This document shows positions 43,492-58,119 of a stretch of DNA of 64,000 nt, one piece after another. Source of the DNA: Eriocheir sinensis (Eukaryota > Arthropoda > Malacostraca > Decapoda > Varunidae). The stretch spans positions 7,186,974 to 7,250,973 of the forward strand of contig NC_066571.1 in NCBI RefSeq assembly GCF_024679095.1, given 5' to 3'. The translations under genes were made by a program, and so were the position numbers. Each line of letters opens with the position of its first letter. Position 1 is the first letter of the stretch. The notes under the pieces are model-generated. The model did not search any database. It saw nothing but the letters and a program-made list of their open reading frames with translations, and was not told the origin of the DNA.

Positions 43492-44232
43492 CTGAGGGAA
43501 AGATACAATGAATATTTCATAATGAAATGCTGATGAAAATGAATAATAACAGTTCTGCTAATTCCACTTCCACATCAAGATAAATCAACAGCTTGCATGT
43601 GGCAGACTCTCCATCAAAACTACTTAACTAGGCCAGTAAACCTCTCACACCTCACACAGAACAGCCCGCACACCTGCATGGCCAACCCTGACTACCTTCC
43701 CGGCACATGCTTCACTCAGCAAACACTCATCCTAGTCCATCTGCTTGTGGCCCGACAATACTACCACCAGCACTGTTGAGTCAGGAACCCAAACCAACAT
43801 ATGAACAGTATTACTTTACTCTTTATGACCCATCTGTTAAATCTTACATCCTCTGGCTTGTGAATCTAAGGTTCAATTGTCTTTAATATTTCCCTTTTTA
43901 TTGTGCTGCTGTAAGAAAGTTTACATATGCTAATTTCACCAATCTTCTTTGTCTTGACAGCCCTAACTTATGTCCATATGGGGTTGCTGGTTAAGGGTTG
44001 TGGCTTGGGGTTCAAGGCTGGATGCCCTTCCTAACATCACATGGCAGCACTGGGGTTTGAACCACCTCGCCACGGCTCATTCCTTCCAAGGCTTGACACT
44101 CCAAACCAGTCAACCACGGCAGGTCTAGGCTAATTTCATCCATGCATCCTATATTTAAACAGATCAATACTATGAATATCCAATATTTGCTTCTTGCAGC
44201 AGTTTCTTTATTCTGTAGTGCAGGTAAAAGGC

Positions 44233-44491
44233 TGGGGGCATACCTCGGCATACCTCATCTCTATCCCAATGCCTTCTGAGCTTGTGGTGGGTAAGAACTC
44301 ATCACCCATAGGGCAAGTGCAGCGTCCAGGTTACCACAGTTCACCTACCCCAGGTTTTCCCTGGTTCCCGTTTAAAGACCTGCCCGAAAGGAAGGATGAA
44401 CAGGTGGGTGGGTTGCTCACCTATCGCCGAGCCCAGGACTTAAACCCACACCCACAGATAGGCATGCTAACCACTGCACCATGAAGGCGCT
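44233..44491 (-). mobile_element. tRNA-derived SINE, family A copy 1
   Basis: Minus-strand head near 44490 reads TTCATGGTGCAGTGGTTAGC (A-box-like) followed by GGGTTTAAGTCCTGG (B-box-like); the body continues to about 44233. It aligns along its full length with the copy at 61740-62015. No TSD worked out. Confidence 0.75.
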
Positions 44492-47400
44492 ATAAGCCAG
44501 GAATGGGCTCCATCTATCACTCAAGGAGGTTGAGGTCCTCTCAGACTCCCTCGAGTTAACACTGAGGCCCATACAGGATATTCAAGGATAGATGGGGGAA
44601 AACCAAGCGAAGAGGGCAGATTTTGCAAAATAAAGCTATGCAGTTGCATATTTAAATCACAGAAGAGTTCTACTACACTAAGAGTAAGAACCTTTGAAAT
44701 AAGATAGATTTACTGAGGGCTAATATAAGCATAAAAAATTTGGCATTATAGTAATTACAATGAGTGAAACATTTAACAACTATGTCCTCACAGTCATTGT
44801 ATAGGATGATCAAGTGACCATTCCAGGAGGGGATCAGGTTTCCAGAAGCGAGGATAATGTATGCTGCCCTCGCACCCGCAGCCAGGTGCAACAAAAACGG
44901 TGCTTCTGCTCTAAACACTAATTAGCGAACATCCTGTGAATCAGCATCCAAAAGATTCTGCTCAGAAGTCACCGCTGACTGTAAAGTTTAGAATAATGCT
45001 AGCAATGGATAAAGTCTGAAACACAGTGAACTATTCTCACACAGCCATGGCAAGGAAAAAAAAATGCTGCTATGCCTGCTGACTGGTGAGTGCCCATTAA
45101 TTAGGGTCAGCCTTTAGAAATGCTGGTTTTGAAGCCATTGCTGATCAGAAAACTACTTTCTGGAAAATACAAAATCCCAGAAAACTGAGTTTACTGTATT
45201 CACACATTTCCTGTTCAGCCATGTTTCTGAGTGAACTAATGCTGTGAAAGCTTTCCTGCCTCTAGGCAGAGTTTTGGCAAGTGAGCTGTAATAGGTAAAC
45301 TAACATGGCAGGCAGCAGAATACCTATGAATGTTCATCACAAATCTTGTGGAAATAAAATCAACTTCAGTACTGTAAAATGCTATCAAAGCTTGAGGCAG
45401 ACGAGTAAGGGAGTGATGAGCAAGTCATTCTTTAAGGTGCAAGATTGTACAGGAGTTTCCTAGAATATTTTACTTTTCTTTAATATGAATAGTTGAATTG
45501 TGTGGGTTTCAAAGTTTGACGACAAACTTTTCATCATGCTGATATGGCAGTACCTAGTGACCATGTACACTTCACAAATGTCACCTTATCTGGGTTATTA
45601 TTTTATTTTTATTTACAAATGATTTTCCCAAAAGTTAATGCAGCAATACATTAAAGGGAAAATTACTCCTATACAGTAAACCCTACACTTGGCAGACTAA
45701 TAAAGGGTACAGGTTATCTTAAAAGTCTGAGTGTCCAACTAATTGAATAAAATAAAAATATAAATAAATGAATGAAGATGACCGTATCAATTGATAGGCA
45801 TTTTTTTTTTTTCCCCCTGCCAAATGCAGACGCCACACCAGAACCAAGCCTGTTTACGTGGAGCGGTCACACACTTGCGTCTCTTCACCCTCTTTTGTTA
45901 CTCTGTATAATAGTTTCTCGAAGATGAATGCTGCAGCCACCCTTAGCCCAGCTGTCCAGTACCGTGTGTGTGTCCATGGAGTGCCAGCCTCGGCATGTCT
46001 TTTCGTGCTGTCACGGTGATCATTATTCACCAAAACCAGGTTTTTCCCTCAAGGCTTACAAACTTCACATTAAGGAGCATGTAGCTTTGCACTATCCTTT
46101 GCTAAATAAAAGCTTACCATGGTTCAAACACTATTTGCTCACTGAACAGTACAATGAGTATGAGACAATATTTGAATAACACAGGAGAAACAACACCAAT
46201 GTGACTACATGGCACTAAGGATGCTAAGATAGCAGTGTCCAGTTATAGCACCCTCAGATGAGAAGTTAATGATGCATTATTCATGTACAGAGGTTAAGTT
46301 TAGGTTAAGCATGATTCACCTATCAACAATAGCTTGATTAAGATATAGTAACATCAGACCTAAAAAGTATCAGTACAGCCATATCAGTGATGCATACCAG
46401 TGATGAATAAAGGCTAGCGTTCTTGGAAAAACTTTAGAAACATTAGATGAACATCAGCATCCACTACTCTGGTGATATACTATCAGACAAGGTAATAGCG
46501 GCTGTTAATAATCATGTTCCATTTTAATATGATTTGTTGAATTTGGTCAACTGATGCCAAATGATACTTTTAGAGCAATTTCTCATGAATTCAGTCATGG
46601 ATTTGCTGTGAAACAAATTCATCTTGAATCAGTGACATGTGCAATGCCCTTCAAGACAAACAGCAAGCACACTATATAGTTCACCACATGCTGAACAGGC
46701 AGTGGTGGGTGGAAACTAATATGTCAAACTTGACTCACCTTATCCATCTATCCACATGAAAAGGAAAAGTATCTTATTTTATAATTAACAATAGTATATG
46801 AATGAATTAAAAATTCATGAAAAATGAAATATGAACTTGTTGAGCTCCACACAAACTTTTAGTATGGTAAAATCTTGGGGAAATCTATTCTCAAGACAAA
46901 TATGCTGAATAACTTAGTGCACCTTAGGCCTCCAAGCCTAATTCATGTGCCAAACAGTTATAATCTATAATGCTACATTTAGTTTTATGCCAAAGAACAT
47001 CTGCCTTTACTCAAATAATGGTAGCATTGAGACACACTCACGTATTGAAACCAAAGCCGAGGTTGATGCCTGATTCTTTTAAACATCAATTGGTATTTAC
47101 TTGCAGTAATGCAACTTTCAGGGAAGAGTTTGTGATCTATAGACAAAACAATGAAAATCCTCGACAACCATGTTACTGTTGTAATCAGGCCACAATTTCT
47201 GGTTATAGTTTTAAGAAAATGACATTAAAGAAAGTGTGGCAGTGTTGAAGTATATCACTGATGTCTAACCTCATGAGATCATGGGAAAACCTGACGTTAT
47301 CCAAAAGATGATAATGACAGAGTTCCTTAAAAAGCATTAGATATATGCTTTGCTACCTCGGAAAAATTTTAAGGCATTGGCTATTAACAAGTTGATCCCT

Positions 47401-48235
47401 CATATTCATATGGCACGCCGATACCAAAAGGTCCAATCCTACCAAGAATAAAAAAGTATACAAGACAGTGCCAAATTATCCCGTCTATATCTTTATAGAT
47501 GAGACAAAGGGGCAACAGCTTGACCCATTCACTTGCAATTGGCAAGTGAACAACCTCATCTCAGCTGCAAGCTGAGTGTGCATACCTCTACACCACCAGG
47601 CAACATTGCGTCTTGATGGGTTTCCGAGCCCGTGTTATATCACTTTTCATGAATAACTTCAACAAAGCAACCGATAAGGATACTTTGGCAGAGCATTATT
47701 TCAGACCTTGCCAAGATGCAAATAATTAAGGTGCTTGTAAGACATGTAATGATAAAACACTGCAGATGAATCATGAAAAGCTTCCTGTTGTGAGGCTAGC
47801 AAACCTCGCTGTGCAGACGGCATTGTGTTCATGCACTGGGAGGCCAACATATTGTACTGTGTTCAGCATTGATGCCCGAGCTCTCCAGCCGTGACCAAAG
47901 CAGTTGAGGTGTTGGCTCACTCAGCAGGTGGGCTGGCAGTCTGATTCCATGACTGAGAGCTAAAGCAAGGTTCTCTTAACTGTTCTGATAACAGAAATGA
48001 GAAAATAAAATTAACCTCACAACAGGAAGCTCTTCATCTGATGGGTTTCAACATTATGTCTCTTATCAGTGTCTTAATTAACCACATCTTGTTAAAAAAA
48101 TATTGAAAATAGTGCACTGTCCAAAACATGCTTTGCAAAATTATCATCTTTATCCCACACTTTGTTACAAAGTTATTCCCCAAAAAAAATATATAACAGC
48201 CTCTGAAACCCATAGCAGGCTAATGGCACTCACAG

Positions 48236-48480
48236 GGAGAAGCAGGAGAGGCGGTGGCCGAGTGGCCAGCGTAGACCTAGGTTCAAGTCCCACCAAAACA
48301 CACTGATTTTTCAAAACATCGCAGAGTGGCGAGAGATTACCGACATATTGCCCAGATCTCCAATCAACCCTAACTTCAGCGACTTCGGTCAAGAGGAGCA
48401 CTGGTGGGGTCAGCATGAGCCAAGCAAGAGTCTACAACATGGCAGCCACTATAAATAAAATTCGCCTGCGCCACTAACGG
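48236..48480 (+). mobile_element. tRNA-derived SINE, family B
   Basis: GGTGGCCGAGTGG (A box, Leu/Ser-tRNA-like) at about 48253 and GGTTCAAGTCCCACC (B box) at 48281-48295, then a non-tRNA body to about 48480 or beyond. The A-to-B spacing is shorter than in a functional tRNA, so I do not call it a tRNA gene. Confidence 0.6.
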
Positions 48481-48654
48481 ACTAAGGTCACTGAAGAGAC
48501 CCTTCAAAAAATCCTACTGGCATTAAAGACAGCATCTAAAAAAATAATAATAAATAAATAAATAAAAAAGTTTGGATACTCTGTGCAAGTAAGGTTTGTC
48601 AACTTGGAGCTGACCCTCCAAAGACTAAGCCATCAAAGAGATGTCCATTGGAAA

Positions 48655-48730
48655 TTCATGTATAGGAGAGGGTTGGGACTGAACCAGGATTTCTTGGCTG
48701 TGAGCTGAGAATGCTAACCATGGCACAATA
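48655..48730 (-). mobile_element. tRNA-derived SINE head, partial
   Basis: Minus-strand A-box-like GTGCCATGGTTAGCATTC near 48727-48710 and B-box-like GGTTCAGTCCCAACC near 48683-48669. Only the head is clear. It faces the family B copy at 48236. Confidence 0.5.
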
Positions 48731-49834
48731 AAGTACCCGATAATCATTAATAATTATTACTGTTAATAATGAGGCACATTTATTACAACTTTGATAAATA
48801 CTTATCACATCATAAGTTGTATTATCTGCATGGATGCCAAATTCCATTCTGTACTTCCCTATTACAGGGGGGGGGGCTCTTTTACACCTCCTCACAGGAC
48901 TTACAATGCCTGCTTCTCTATCTTGTCCCACAAATGATAACTGTACATATTCCCAGCCAGCAATTGTACTTACAAAATGAAAAATAGAAATTTCTGGATC
49001 CTGTTTTCAGTAGCTACACATTAAAAAAAAAATAAGGAAGAAATTGGATATTATAAAATTTACAAACATAACATTATAGAATTCTGCCCACTCAATTCAT
49101 ATAGTTGCAGCAATATCTGCAGCATGAAATAAAAAATAATAATTGTGACACTTCACACCAAGGAGTATTGAGGGGCTAAAAAGGTCACGCTGATCATTAG
49201 GATAACTGTCCGAGGCAAAAATAGGGTTGAAGAAGTGGTTAGTCCTATATTAGCAATAAAAAATGAACAATCAATTGTGCTTTAACCTGGTGCTGCAGAT
49301 GAGTAGGCTGTCCACATTCTAGTAGCCATTGGCAGTTTGGGAAACGGCAAACTGGACAATCTTTCCCTGTTTTGTAATGTTCTTAATTTGAGTGCATTCT
49401 TTTACATGTCAGTGTCTAAGATGTTTGTTATGCTCCTGAATTTTAGTACATACGTACTTGGCTCCCAATGTAACAACCTAATCATAAGCTATGGGCCTTT
49501 CATCCTGTTTGGGTGGGACTGGTAGAGATGCCAACCTTCTGCTATTTCATATATATAGGTGATTAAGTCCTTGTTGCAGCATCTAGCTGGTAACTATGCC
49601 TCATCCTTGACCAAGTTTGGTAGGGCAAACACCCACTCTCTCCTCATATGCCTGGAACATGCTCACAAAGATGCAGTTAAGCAACTACCTGCACACACAA
49701 TTTATAATTTTCATGTGGCCGAGCAGCAATCTGAGTGCAGACACGTGACTCAAATGTATTACAAACATGCCAGTGTAATGGCTCATTAGGTAAGAAGACT
49801 TCAATAATTAATATTCTCCACATCAGTATATTTA

Positions 49835-49837
<3 letters not shown>

Positions 49838-49874
<37 letters not shown>
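49838..49874. repeat. Poly(A) run
   Basis: About 37 uninterrupted A residues on the plus strand, possibly a retroposon tail. Confidence 0.8.
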
Positions 49875-49878
<4 letters not shown>

Positions 49879-50639
49879 GTCTCGTCCCTCCAACAATGCT
49901 GTTCTAATGCATTCTACGGTGCTAATGCATGCATTACCTAAAGCTCTGGAACAGCACACAAAACACACAGATTAGCAACTACATAATCATCATAAGAGTT
50001 TAGTATCACAGCTGAAATGTCAAAATGTATCTCATGCAGATTTTACAGCTAAGGAGACAGTTCAAGGGCGTAAAGAAAAATATAAAGAAAAGCCCTATAT
50101 ATAAAAATATAGCCATGAATTAGTCAGTAGCTACTATTGCCATGGCAACTACTTGATGATTCTTGGCTACATATCTGAGACTTGTATGACGTGTATCTTC
50201 TCGTCATGATTCTTATTTACAGGCAAGCTTGAAATCATTTACCCATACTTCAATAGTCATCTTTGAAGTTTGCTAAGTTGGAACACTACATATAGAAATA
50301 CTTTATACACCAGTATATATAATTGATTAAAATGGTCACAAATTGTTAACTTATAACAAAGTTGCATTATCAATGTCTTTAGACTATAAAAATTTGAGTG
50401 CATAGTAATCAGGCCCTTATCTGATAGCAGCCCCTCCCACTGAGCAACAAAGGGGAGGAGTTACCAACTGAAAAACACATTAATGCGAACACATAAGACA
50501 CCATCCCCGCCATACATCATAACACAAGACCCTGGCAACAACTTAACAAGCCCAAGACGAACATCGGAAATGCTCCATTAGTCCCGTTAGACAAAGCCTT
50601 TCAGCCAGACCAGCCACCAACGGCCGCCTCTTCCACACA

Positions 50640-51140
50640 CACCTCCACGCACACCCCCACGGCACCCCACACACCCAGCAACAGGGGCGGCCAGGCTGGG
50701 GAGGGAAGGAGGCACCCGGGGGACGCCACAGGGGAGCACAAAGCCACGCCGGAACCCACCCACCCCGGGGACGCCCATTCACCCCATCACCCACACCCAC
50801 CACACATACACCCCCATGGCACCCCACACACCCAGCAACAGGGGCGGCCACGCTGGGGAGGGGAGGAGACGCCCGGGGGACGCCACAGGGGAGCACAAAG
50901 CCACGCCGGAAATCACCCAGAACAGCATCCTTCCACCCTTTCATCCCCGCCTTCCACATGCACACCAGCCCCTCCCCAGCACCCCACACACCCAGCAACA
51001 AGGGGAGGGCAGGAGACACCCGGGGGACGCCACAGGGGAGCACAAAGCCACGCCGGAAATCACCCAGAACAGCATCCTTCCACCTCATCCACCCCTTCAT
51101 CCCCGCCTTCCACATGCACCCCAGCTCCTCCCCAGTACCT
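50640..51140. repeat. GC-rich tandem repeat, about 150 bp x 3
   Basis: Three copies of a unit containing CCCGGGGGACGCCACAGGGG with AGCACAAAGCCACGCC after it; the shared block starts near 50713, 50870 and 51017. It yields a long repeated open frame on the minus strand that I do not regard as a gene. Confidence 0.85.
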
Positions 51141-51184
51141 TCTGTCACCCCAGGGTCGTGAGGTCACCATATCCACGCGCCATG

Positions 51185-51545
51185 TCATGTGTCAGCGGGA
51201 AAATGCTTAGCAGGTCCAAAATGGCGCCTCCTTCACCTCCTCCCCAAGCCAGCGTCCACCTCATCCCTCCACCTCCACAGCCTCCTCCACCTCCTTCCTC
51301 ACCTTTCTTCCCGCCCGCACGCCTTCCATGGGCACAAATTATCCACCAAGCACCACCGAGTGTCCACCTCCTAAGCGGAAATGCTCAGCAGGACCAAAAT
51401 GGCGCCTCCTTCACCTCCTCCCCAAGCTGCGCGTCCACCTCCTTCCTCCACCCCGGCTGCCTCCACACCGCCCTCCACCTCTCCTCTTACCTTTCCTTCC
51501 CGCCTCACGCCTTCCATGGGCACCAACGCGTCACCAAACACCAAC
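51185..51545. repeat. Direct duplication, about 178 bp, with two YY1/Pho-like sites
   Basis: Two copies containing CCAAAATGGCGCCTCCTTCA at 51216 and 51394. CAAAATGGCGCC resembles the YY1/Pleiohomeotic site (GCCAT core on the minus strand). Located next to the candidate 5' exon, so it could be promoter-linked. Function is inference. Confidence 0.6.
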
Positions 51546-51571
51546 AAGCGTTAATAACACGGCTTACTTAC

Positions 51572-51660
51572 ATGTATATCACGAATTAATCGAGAACATT
51601 GTAAAAGAGTGGATGGAGTTGCCGTCCACTACGCGCCTCTCCGCCTAGAGCCCCAAAGAG
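51572..51660 (-). other. Candidate 5' noncoding exon end
   Basis: A strong donor TACAT|GTAAGTAAG at 51572/51571 on the minus strand ends a stretch that is GC-rich further up and free of repeats. It is the best donor I noticed near the GC-rich region upstream of the BTB exons, and could splice to the acceptor at 43492. The transcription start is unknown and the upper boundary given is arbitrary. Weak support. Confidence 0.22.
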
Positions 51661-53100
51661 TTGCCAGTTCTTGGGCGGCTCATTACCAAATTCCTCTTTT
51701 CTGGCGACGCTCTCCTGTTTATCATCATCAATACATCATTTTTAGAGGGCTTCTTCCTATATTCACTCCTCAGTAATGACATATAACCGTAAGAAGTTGA
51801 TGTAAGTTAAATAGCAAGATCGCTACTTCGTGGTGGTGAAAGTTGAAGAAGGGATGGACAGAGGCACCCACTCCACCGTCGCTCTCAGGTGCAATACCAA
51901 ACCACGTTAATTCATTACCAATCGGATTTATCATTTACTAATCCGTCATGATCCCGTAATGTAAAATACCAAACGGCAACCTGTACTAGAGCCGCTTCAG
52001 GTCCCTCCCTCCTGATTGGCTGCCCTGCTGAGGTGCCTCCAAGAGCAACCGGCCTTTAATTCCACATTTACCCCCACCCTCAGGACTAATTATCAACTGG
52101 AACTCCTCCCGGCTGTGTCCCTGATGATCCCCGCCGTGGTGTGTGTGTCTGGACATGGCGTGAGGGGGATGCACGGTATGCGAGAGAAAATGTTCCCCAT
52201 CATAGAGCTTTGTCAGGCGACCGCGTCCCCCATTGGCTGCCTCCCCCTGCGTCCTCTAGCGGGCTCTACAAATATCACGAAAATCAATACATAGCCGTTA
52301 CTTTCTCTTAACTTCTTGGATTACCCTTGAAGTCGCCGGCGAATGAAAGAGGAATCACCTTATTCGCGTTTACGTTATCAGAGTATGTCATGATCCCCTA
52401 CGGAGGCTAGATTTAGAAAACTATCTGAGGGGGAAGGACCAACGGCGAACAATGAGAGGAGGATGGAAGTTTTGGGTCCCCGGCACAAGCTGAGGTTAAG
52501 ATGCATGACAATGGGCAAGTGTTCGGTGGGGATAAACACTCATACGCATCCACAATAAGAACCAAGCTCTTCATATCACAAACAGACGCCCAGTCACAAG
52601 ATAATCAGTGGTAGGAAGGAATAAAGATGAGCTCCAGCGGTGTTTCAAAGCATCCTTCTCACATACGGGGTAGAGTTCATTAATTAATCTCCGGAGAAAT
52701 ATATGCAGGGTGGAGATAATTAGTCAGTGCTCCGGAGAACGCCTAAACAGAGAGCGGGAACATGGGGGTGATAAATATATAGTTCATAGTCCTTAGCACG
52801 TACTCCACGCCTCATCACTGGCAGGGAATAATTCAAGGGACAGCAAAACACGCCTTGCATGAATTATATCTTTTTCAGAGGGACCGATTCATGGCTGGCG
52901 TGCTGAGTGTGGCAGGGGAACTAAATATATCATATGCCTGACTGGCTTCATTGTGAAAGACTAAGCATGTGCATAATATTATATGAATGGGAATGCCGTG
53001 GTTCCATGCATGGTAACTTGTTCAGCAATGGGAAAGTGTCACGGAGAAGCAGGTTAGAGTTTTGTCTTATTATCTGAGCTTCAAACTGTCGTGGAGGGAC
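51661..53100. other. Unique non-coding sequence
   Basis: No gene, repeat or domain recognised; possibly upstream regulatory sequence of the BTB-ZF gene. Confidence 0.4.
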
Positions 53101-53104
53101 AATG

Positions 53105-54310
<1,206 letters not shown>

Positions 54311-55527
54311 AGCGAGAAAATACCAAACACTCAACGGGAGATAAAAGAGAGTACCCTTTTATAATGCATACGCTTGTAACCCAACACTCTGAAGGCTGTT
54401 GTGGGTGAAAACACTTGTCCCTTCAGCAGTGTTACGTGGGCATCGTCAGCGCCACACAGTATTGACGTGCAGTGCTCAGAGATTCCGCGCATAGCTCACA
54501 TTCCTATTGGCCATTAGAACTGTAGGGCCGCATAATTCATGACGGGCGGGCGGACGGCAGGGAGGTGAATGACGCAACGGATGTTTAGATGGACCTGAGA
54601 ATGGAGGAATATTGATGGAGGCCGGTTGTTCTTGTGCAGCCTTGTTTGTGTAAAGTAATATACAGATAAAGAGAAGTCTATCGGAATATATAGTTATAAG
54701 TAAATCAGCAAATAAGTTTATGAGTTGTAAGAATATAATTATAGTAAAATAACAAAAAAACGGATATAAGGAGATGCAGCTTTTCACATCTCCAGCTATA
54801 TAGATAATAAATATATGGAAAAATACATATATGTTCGTTAATGAGTAAATCAGTCATAGGAATAAAATTAGATAACAAAAAGAAAAAAAAATACAGTAGT
54901 TTACATCTTCATCTCACCTTGGTTAAAATCAATAATATTTCTCATTTTTTACCTTGTATGTCTAATATTTTCACGATGTAAGTTAAAAAAATTGCAGGGC
55001 TTATAAAATTTTACAGTATATCCTTATCCTTTCGCTTTTTTTGGAATTATTTTGCCGATATGGGACATAATTTCTTACTTACTCTATTATCATTGTTATT
55101 CAAGCATTTATCTATTTATTCATTGATTGATTTTATCGTTAATTTGCCTTTATCTTCCGCTCTGCAGCCGCTCCATCGCTTACCTCCCCGCCATCTTCCC
55201 ACCATGAAAGGATTATGTGATCCTACACTTCCAATACCCAATGAGGAATGTGAGGTATGCACGGAATGTCTTGTTCGTCCATACTGAGGTGGAGGCGAAG
55301 CACACTAAAGAAAAAAGTGCAGTCACCCACCTTCATTCTACAGTCTTTCCTCCTTTCATCAGCTTAAACTCCTGCGAAAAGCGGAAAAATATCAAACACT
55401 GAACGGGAGATAAAAGAAAGTACCCTTATATATAATACATACGCTTGTAACCCAACACTCTGACAGCTGTTGTGGGTGAAAACACTTGTCCCTTCAGCAG
55501 TGTTACGTGGGCATCGTCAGCCGACAC
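54311..55527. repeat. Paired direct repeats enclosing an inverted repeat
   Basis: A segment of about 155 bp (54318-54470) containing CACTTGTCCCTTCAGCAGTG recurs in direct orientation at 55385-55524 with high identity. Between them, 54478-54600 and 55165-55275 are diverged inverted copies of each other (GAATGTGAGCTATGC versus GAATGTGAGGTATGC). This suggests a composite or nested transposon about 1.2 kb long. No transposase frame. Confidence 0.6.
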
Positions 55528-56018
55528 CTCTGGACTTCAGTTTGATATCCTATTTGGCAGAGTTTACCAGTGAAAGAAAAAAAATACATATCTAGATGAC
55601 TCTAACATATTCCTGACCAACATGAAAGACATTCGATGCCATATGAGAAGGGAGGAACGAGACAAACCATCACTTTATATATACTAGCTGTCCAAAGCGT
55701 TCTGTAAATCCAGCAAGGTGTTAAAAGTCCACTGCGGCATCATACCAAGACAGCTGGTGTGTCGTGAATGCATGCTAGCGAGGGGTAGAGATAAGAATGA
55801 AGTGAGTCGATTACTTAACATGCTGTCCAAAACGTTCTGCTAAATATGTAACCCCACGTCAGCTGTATGTATCTGAGTATGCTTATAGGAACGTAGTAGA
55901 CTTGTTTGTGATAGGAATGAATAATAGCCGAGGGTAAAGGAAAGTGGGGTTACTATTGCAGATTTGAGACGGAAAGATTAAAGCTGTTGTAGTAATAATG
56001 GGAGTAAGAGTGATAAAA

Positions 56019-56020
<2 letters not shown>
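55528..56020. other. Non-coding
   Basis: Nothing recognised. Confidence 0.35.
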
Positions 56021-56080
<60 letters not shown>

Positions 56081-56180
56081 GAAATGAGATGAAGAAAAAG
56101 AAAAAGAAAAAGAAGAAGAAGAACAAGAACAAGAACAAGAACAAGAAGAAAAAGAAAAAGATGAAGAAGTTAAAAGAAGA
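56021..56180. repeat. (AAT)n then AAG-rich tract
   Basis: (AAT)n at 56021-56078 followed by an A/G-rich AAGAAG/AACAAG tract to about 56180. A second (AAT)n lies at 56549-56587. Confidence 0.85.
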
Positions 56181-56552
56181 AAGAAAGAAAAATGAAGAGA
56201 AGAAGAAAACTTATAAAACTAATAAAGTGTTCCTGCAAATGCCTTCCACTAACCAAAACATGAGATCCAATCCTATTCGCGGCATCTTAACCATCTTTCA
56301 ATTCTACGAAACTACTTCACTGCAACTTTTCATGTATTCGCCAACCCCGCTACACTCATTAACCCTGTGAGGCGGAGAGGCAGCTTGTTGTGAACTGTGA
56401 CGCCCCCGATGAAGGGAATGAAGCCAATTACCCCTCAAGTTCCCTGATTGACATATTATATTACGCCATTAGGGATCAAATGAATGTAACAGCGCGTTAT
56501 GTGACAATGGGGATATGACGATGAGGCTGATGGTGTTGATAAAAAGACAGAC

Positions 56553-56591
<39 letters not shown>

Positions 56592-56779
56592 AGAGTATCG
56601 ATTGCAACAAAAAACGTGTAGTATCTGTATATATCTCAACAAACACTCTCTATATTAACATACAAAATAAGCATACTTATGAAAAAATAATAATAAAGCA
56701 ATAAAGAAAGCAGGAAATTGACGTTTGAAGTTAATGAATAAATCCGAACCAATGGATTCACACACTCCCTTATGCCCCA

Positions 56780-57150
56780 GAATCTCAAAAAAGGGGGAAA
56801 AAGAAAGAAAATGGGAAAAGGATAGAAAAAAAAAGGAGAAAATCGAGGGGTAAACTAAACAAATCTAGGACTCGCGTATAAAAGTACTCAACCACACTCA
56901 CCTATTTATGCCGCGGCCTCTCAAAAAAAAAGGGGAAAAAGAAAGAAAATGGGAAAAGGATAGAAAAAAAAAAACAAGAAAATCGAGGGGAAAACTAAAC
57001 AAATCTAGTCCACACGTATGAAAGTACTCAACCACACTCAAAAAAAGGGGAAAAAAGAAGGAAAATTGGAAAAATGATAATAAAAAAAAACAAGAAAATC
57101 GAGGGGTAAACTAAAGAAATCTAGAACACATTTATAAGAGTACTCAACCC
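56780..57150. repeat. Tandem repeat, about 120 bp x 3
   Basis: Three copies of a purine-rich unit with AAAGAAAATGGGAAAAGGAT and AAAATCGAGGGGTAAACTAA, starting near 56785, 56920 and 57040. Confidence 0.85.
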
Positions 57151-57587
57151 CTTCCCCGCCTTCCTTTCTGCCTCGTCACCCCCTCCCCCCTCCCGCCATG
57201 TTTTCTGTGCCGAGGAATGATAACGGGAATTTCCAAGTCTTGCACATTCCCCGAGCTCAGGGAAGCCATTCATTTGCTGTCTGTCTGTCTGTCTGTCTGT
57301 TGATTTCCAGTTCAGTGCGTCCTTCCAGTGTCACTTCATCCCTTTCCTCCTTCATTTCTTTTTCCTCCTTTTCTTCCTTGTATATTCTTCCTCCTCCCTT
57401 CCTCATTCCTCTTTCCCATCCTCCCTATCTTCTCATTTGCTATGCTTTCTCTTTGTAGCTTCTGTCTTTTTCCCGTCCTCTCCCCTCCCCTCCTCCTCCT
57501 CCCTATCTTCCATGTTGCTATGTTCCTTCCTTTCTTCAACCCCATAACCACGCCTTAATGCAGCCTAACCTACTGCATGGTATGATT

Positions 57588-57627
<40 letters not shown>

Positions 57628-58119
57628 CAGGGTCCGCTCTTAATATACTTAGGTTCTTGGGGACCGTCACGCGATCTTGTAGTACTCGGCGGAGGAACTG
57701 TAGACGCTCGGTGCTAAACTGGGTACTCGGAAGAGGGACTGAATACGCTGGATGGTAGACTGGGTACAGCCTGAGGCGATGACTGATTCCAGGGGTGGTC
57801 TCATCATATCAAACACCGGAATGTCAGGCACTGCGTAACGTCGTCAAATTTCGCGTAAATGTTGTGGTATCGTCAGACATTACTGCGTGCGATGTCACAA
57901 GGTATTTCGTGCGCGTATATGTTACTCTTTCAGGGGTGATATAGGTCACCATTTTAGCGGCGATAGTAGGTTAATATTAGTTAGGTTAGGGGGGGAAGGC
58001 TTCTGTTTCTGTTATTTTTTTTTTTGGGGGGGGGGTCAATTAATAAACGATTCTTAAATGATAACAAGGCGATAGGTTACTGTTTAAAGCATGATAAGTT
58101 ACCATGTTACGCTAATATG
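57151..58119. other. Non-coding; T/C-rich, then unique
   Basis: A pyrimidine-rich stretch with (CTGT)n at 57280-57300 and (CT)n at 57596-57624. Beyond it only unique sequence and the first GATA-like motifs leading into the array at 58120. Confidence 0.4.

Larger units (their letters stand above)
43492..50540. other. AT-rich region, probable first intron, with SINEs
   Basis: No coding domain recognised on either strand. Contains tRNA-derived SINE copies (44233-44491, 48236-48480, 48655-48730), a poly(A) run at 49838-49874 and a copy of a decapod-type repeat at 50038-50100. If the 5' exon lies near 51.6 kb, this is intron 1. Confidence 0.5.

Noticed and set aside
48236..48310. tRNA-Leu/Ser-like gene
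   Set aside because: A and B boxes are present, but their spacing is too short and no paired acceptor stem can be drawn; better explained as a SINE head.
50543..51148. 201-codon minus-strand open frame with repeated GWKDAVLGDFRRGF
   Set aside because: It is the translation of the GC-rich tandem repeat; no domain, no conserved family, and frame openness follows from the repeat.
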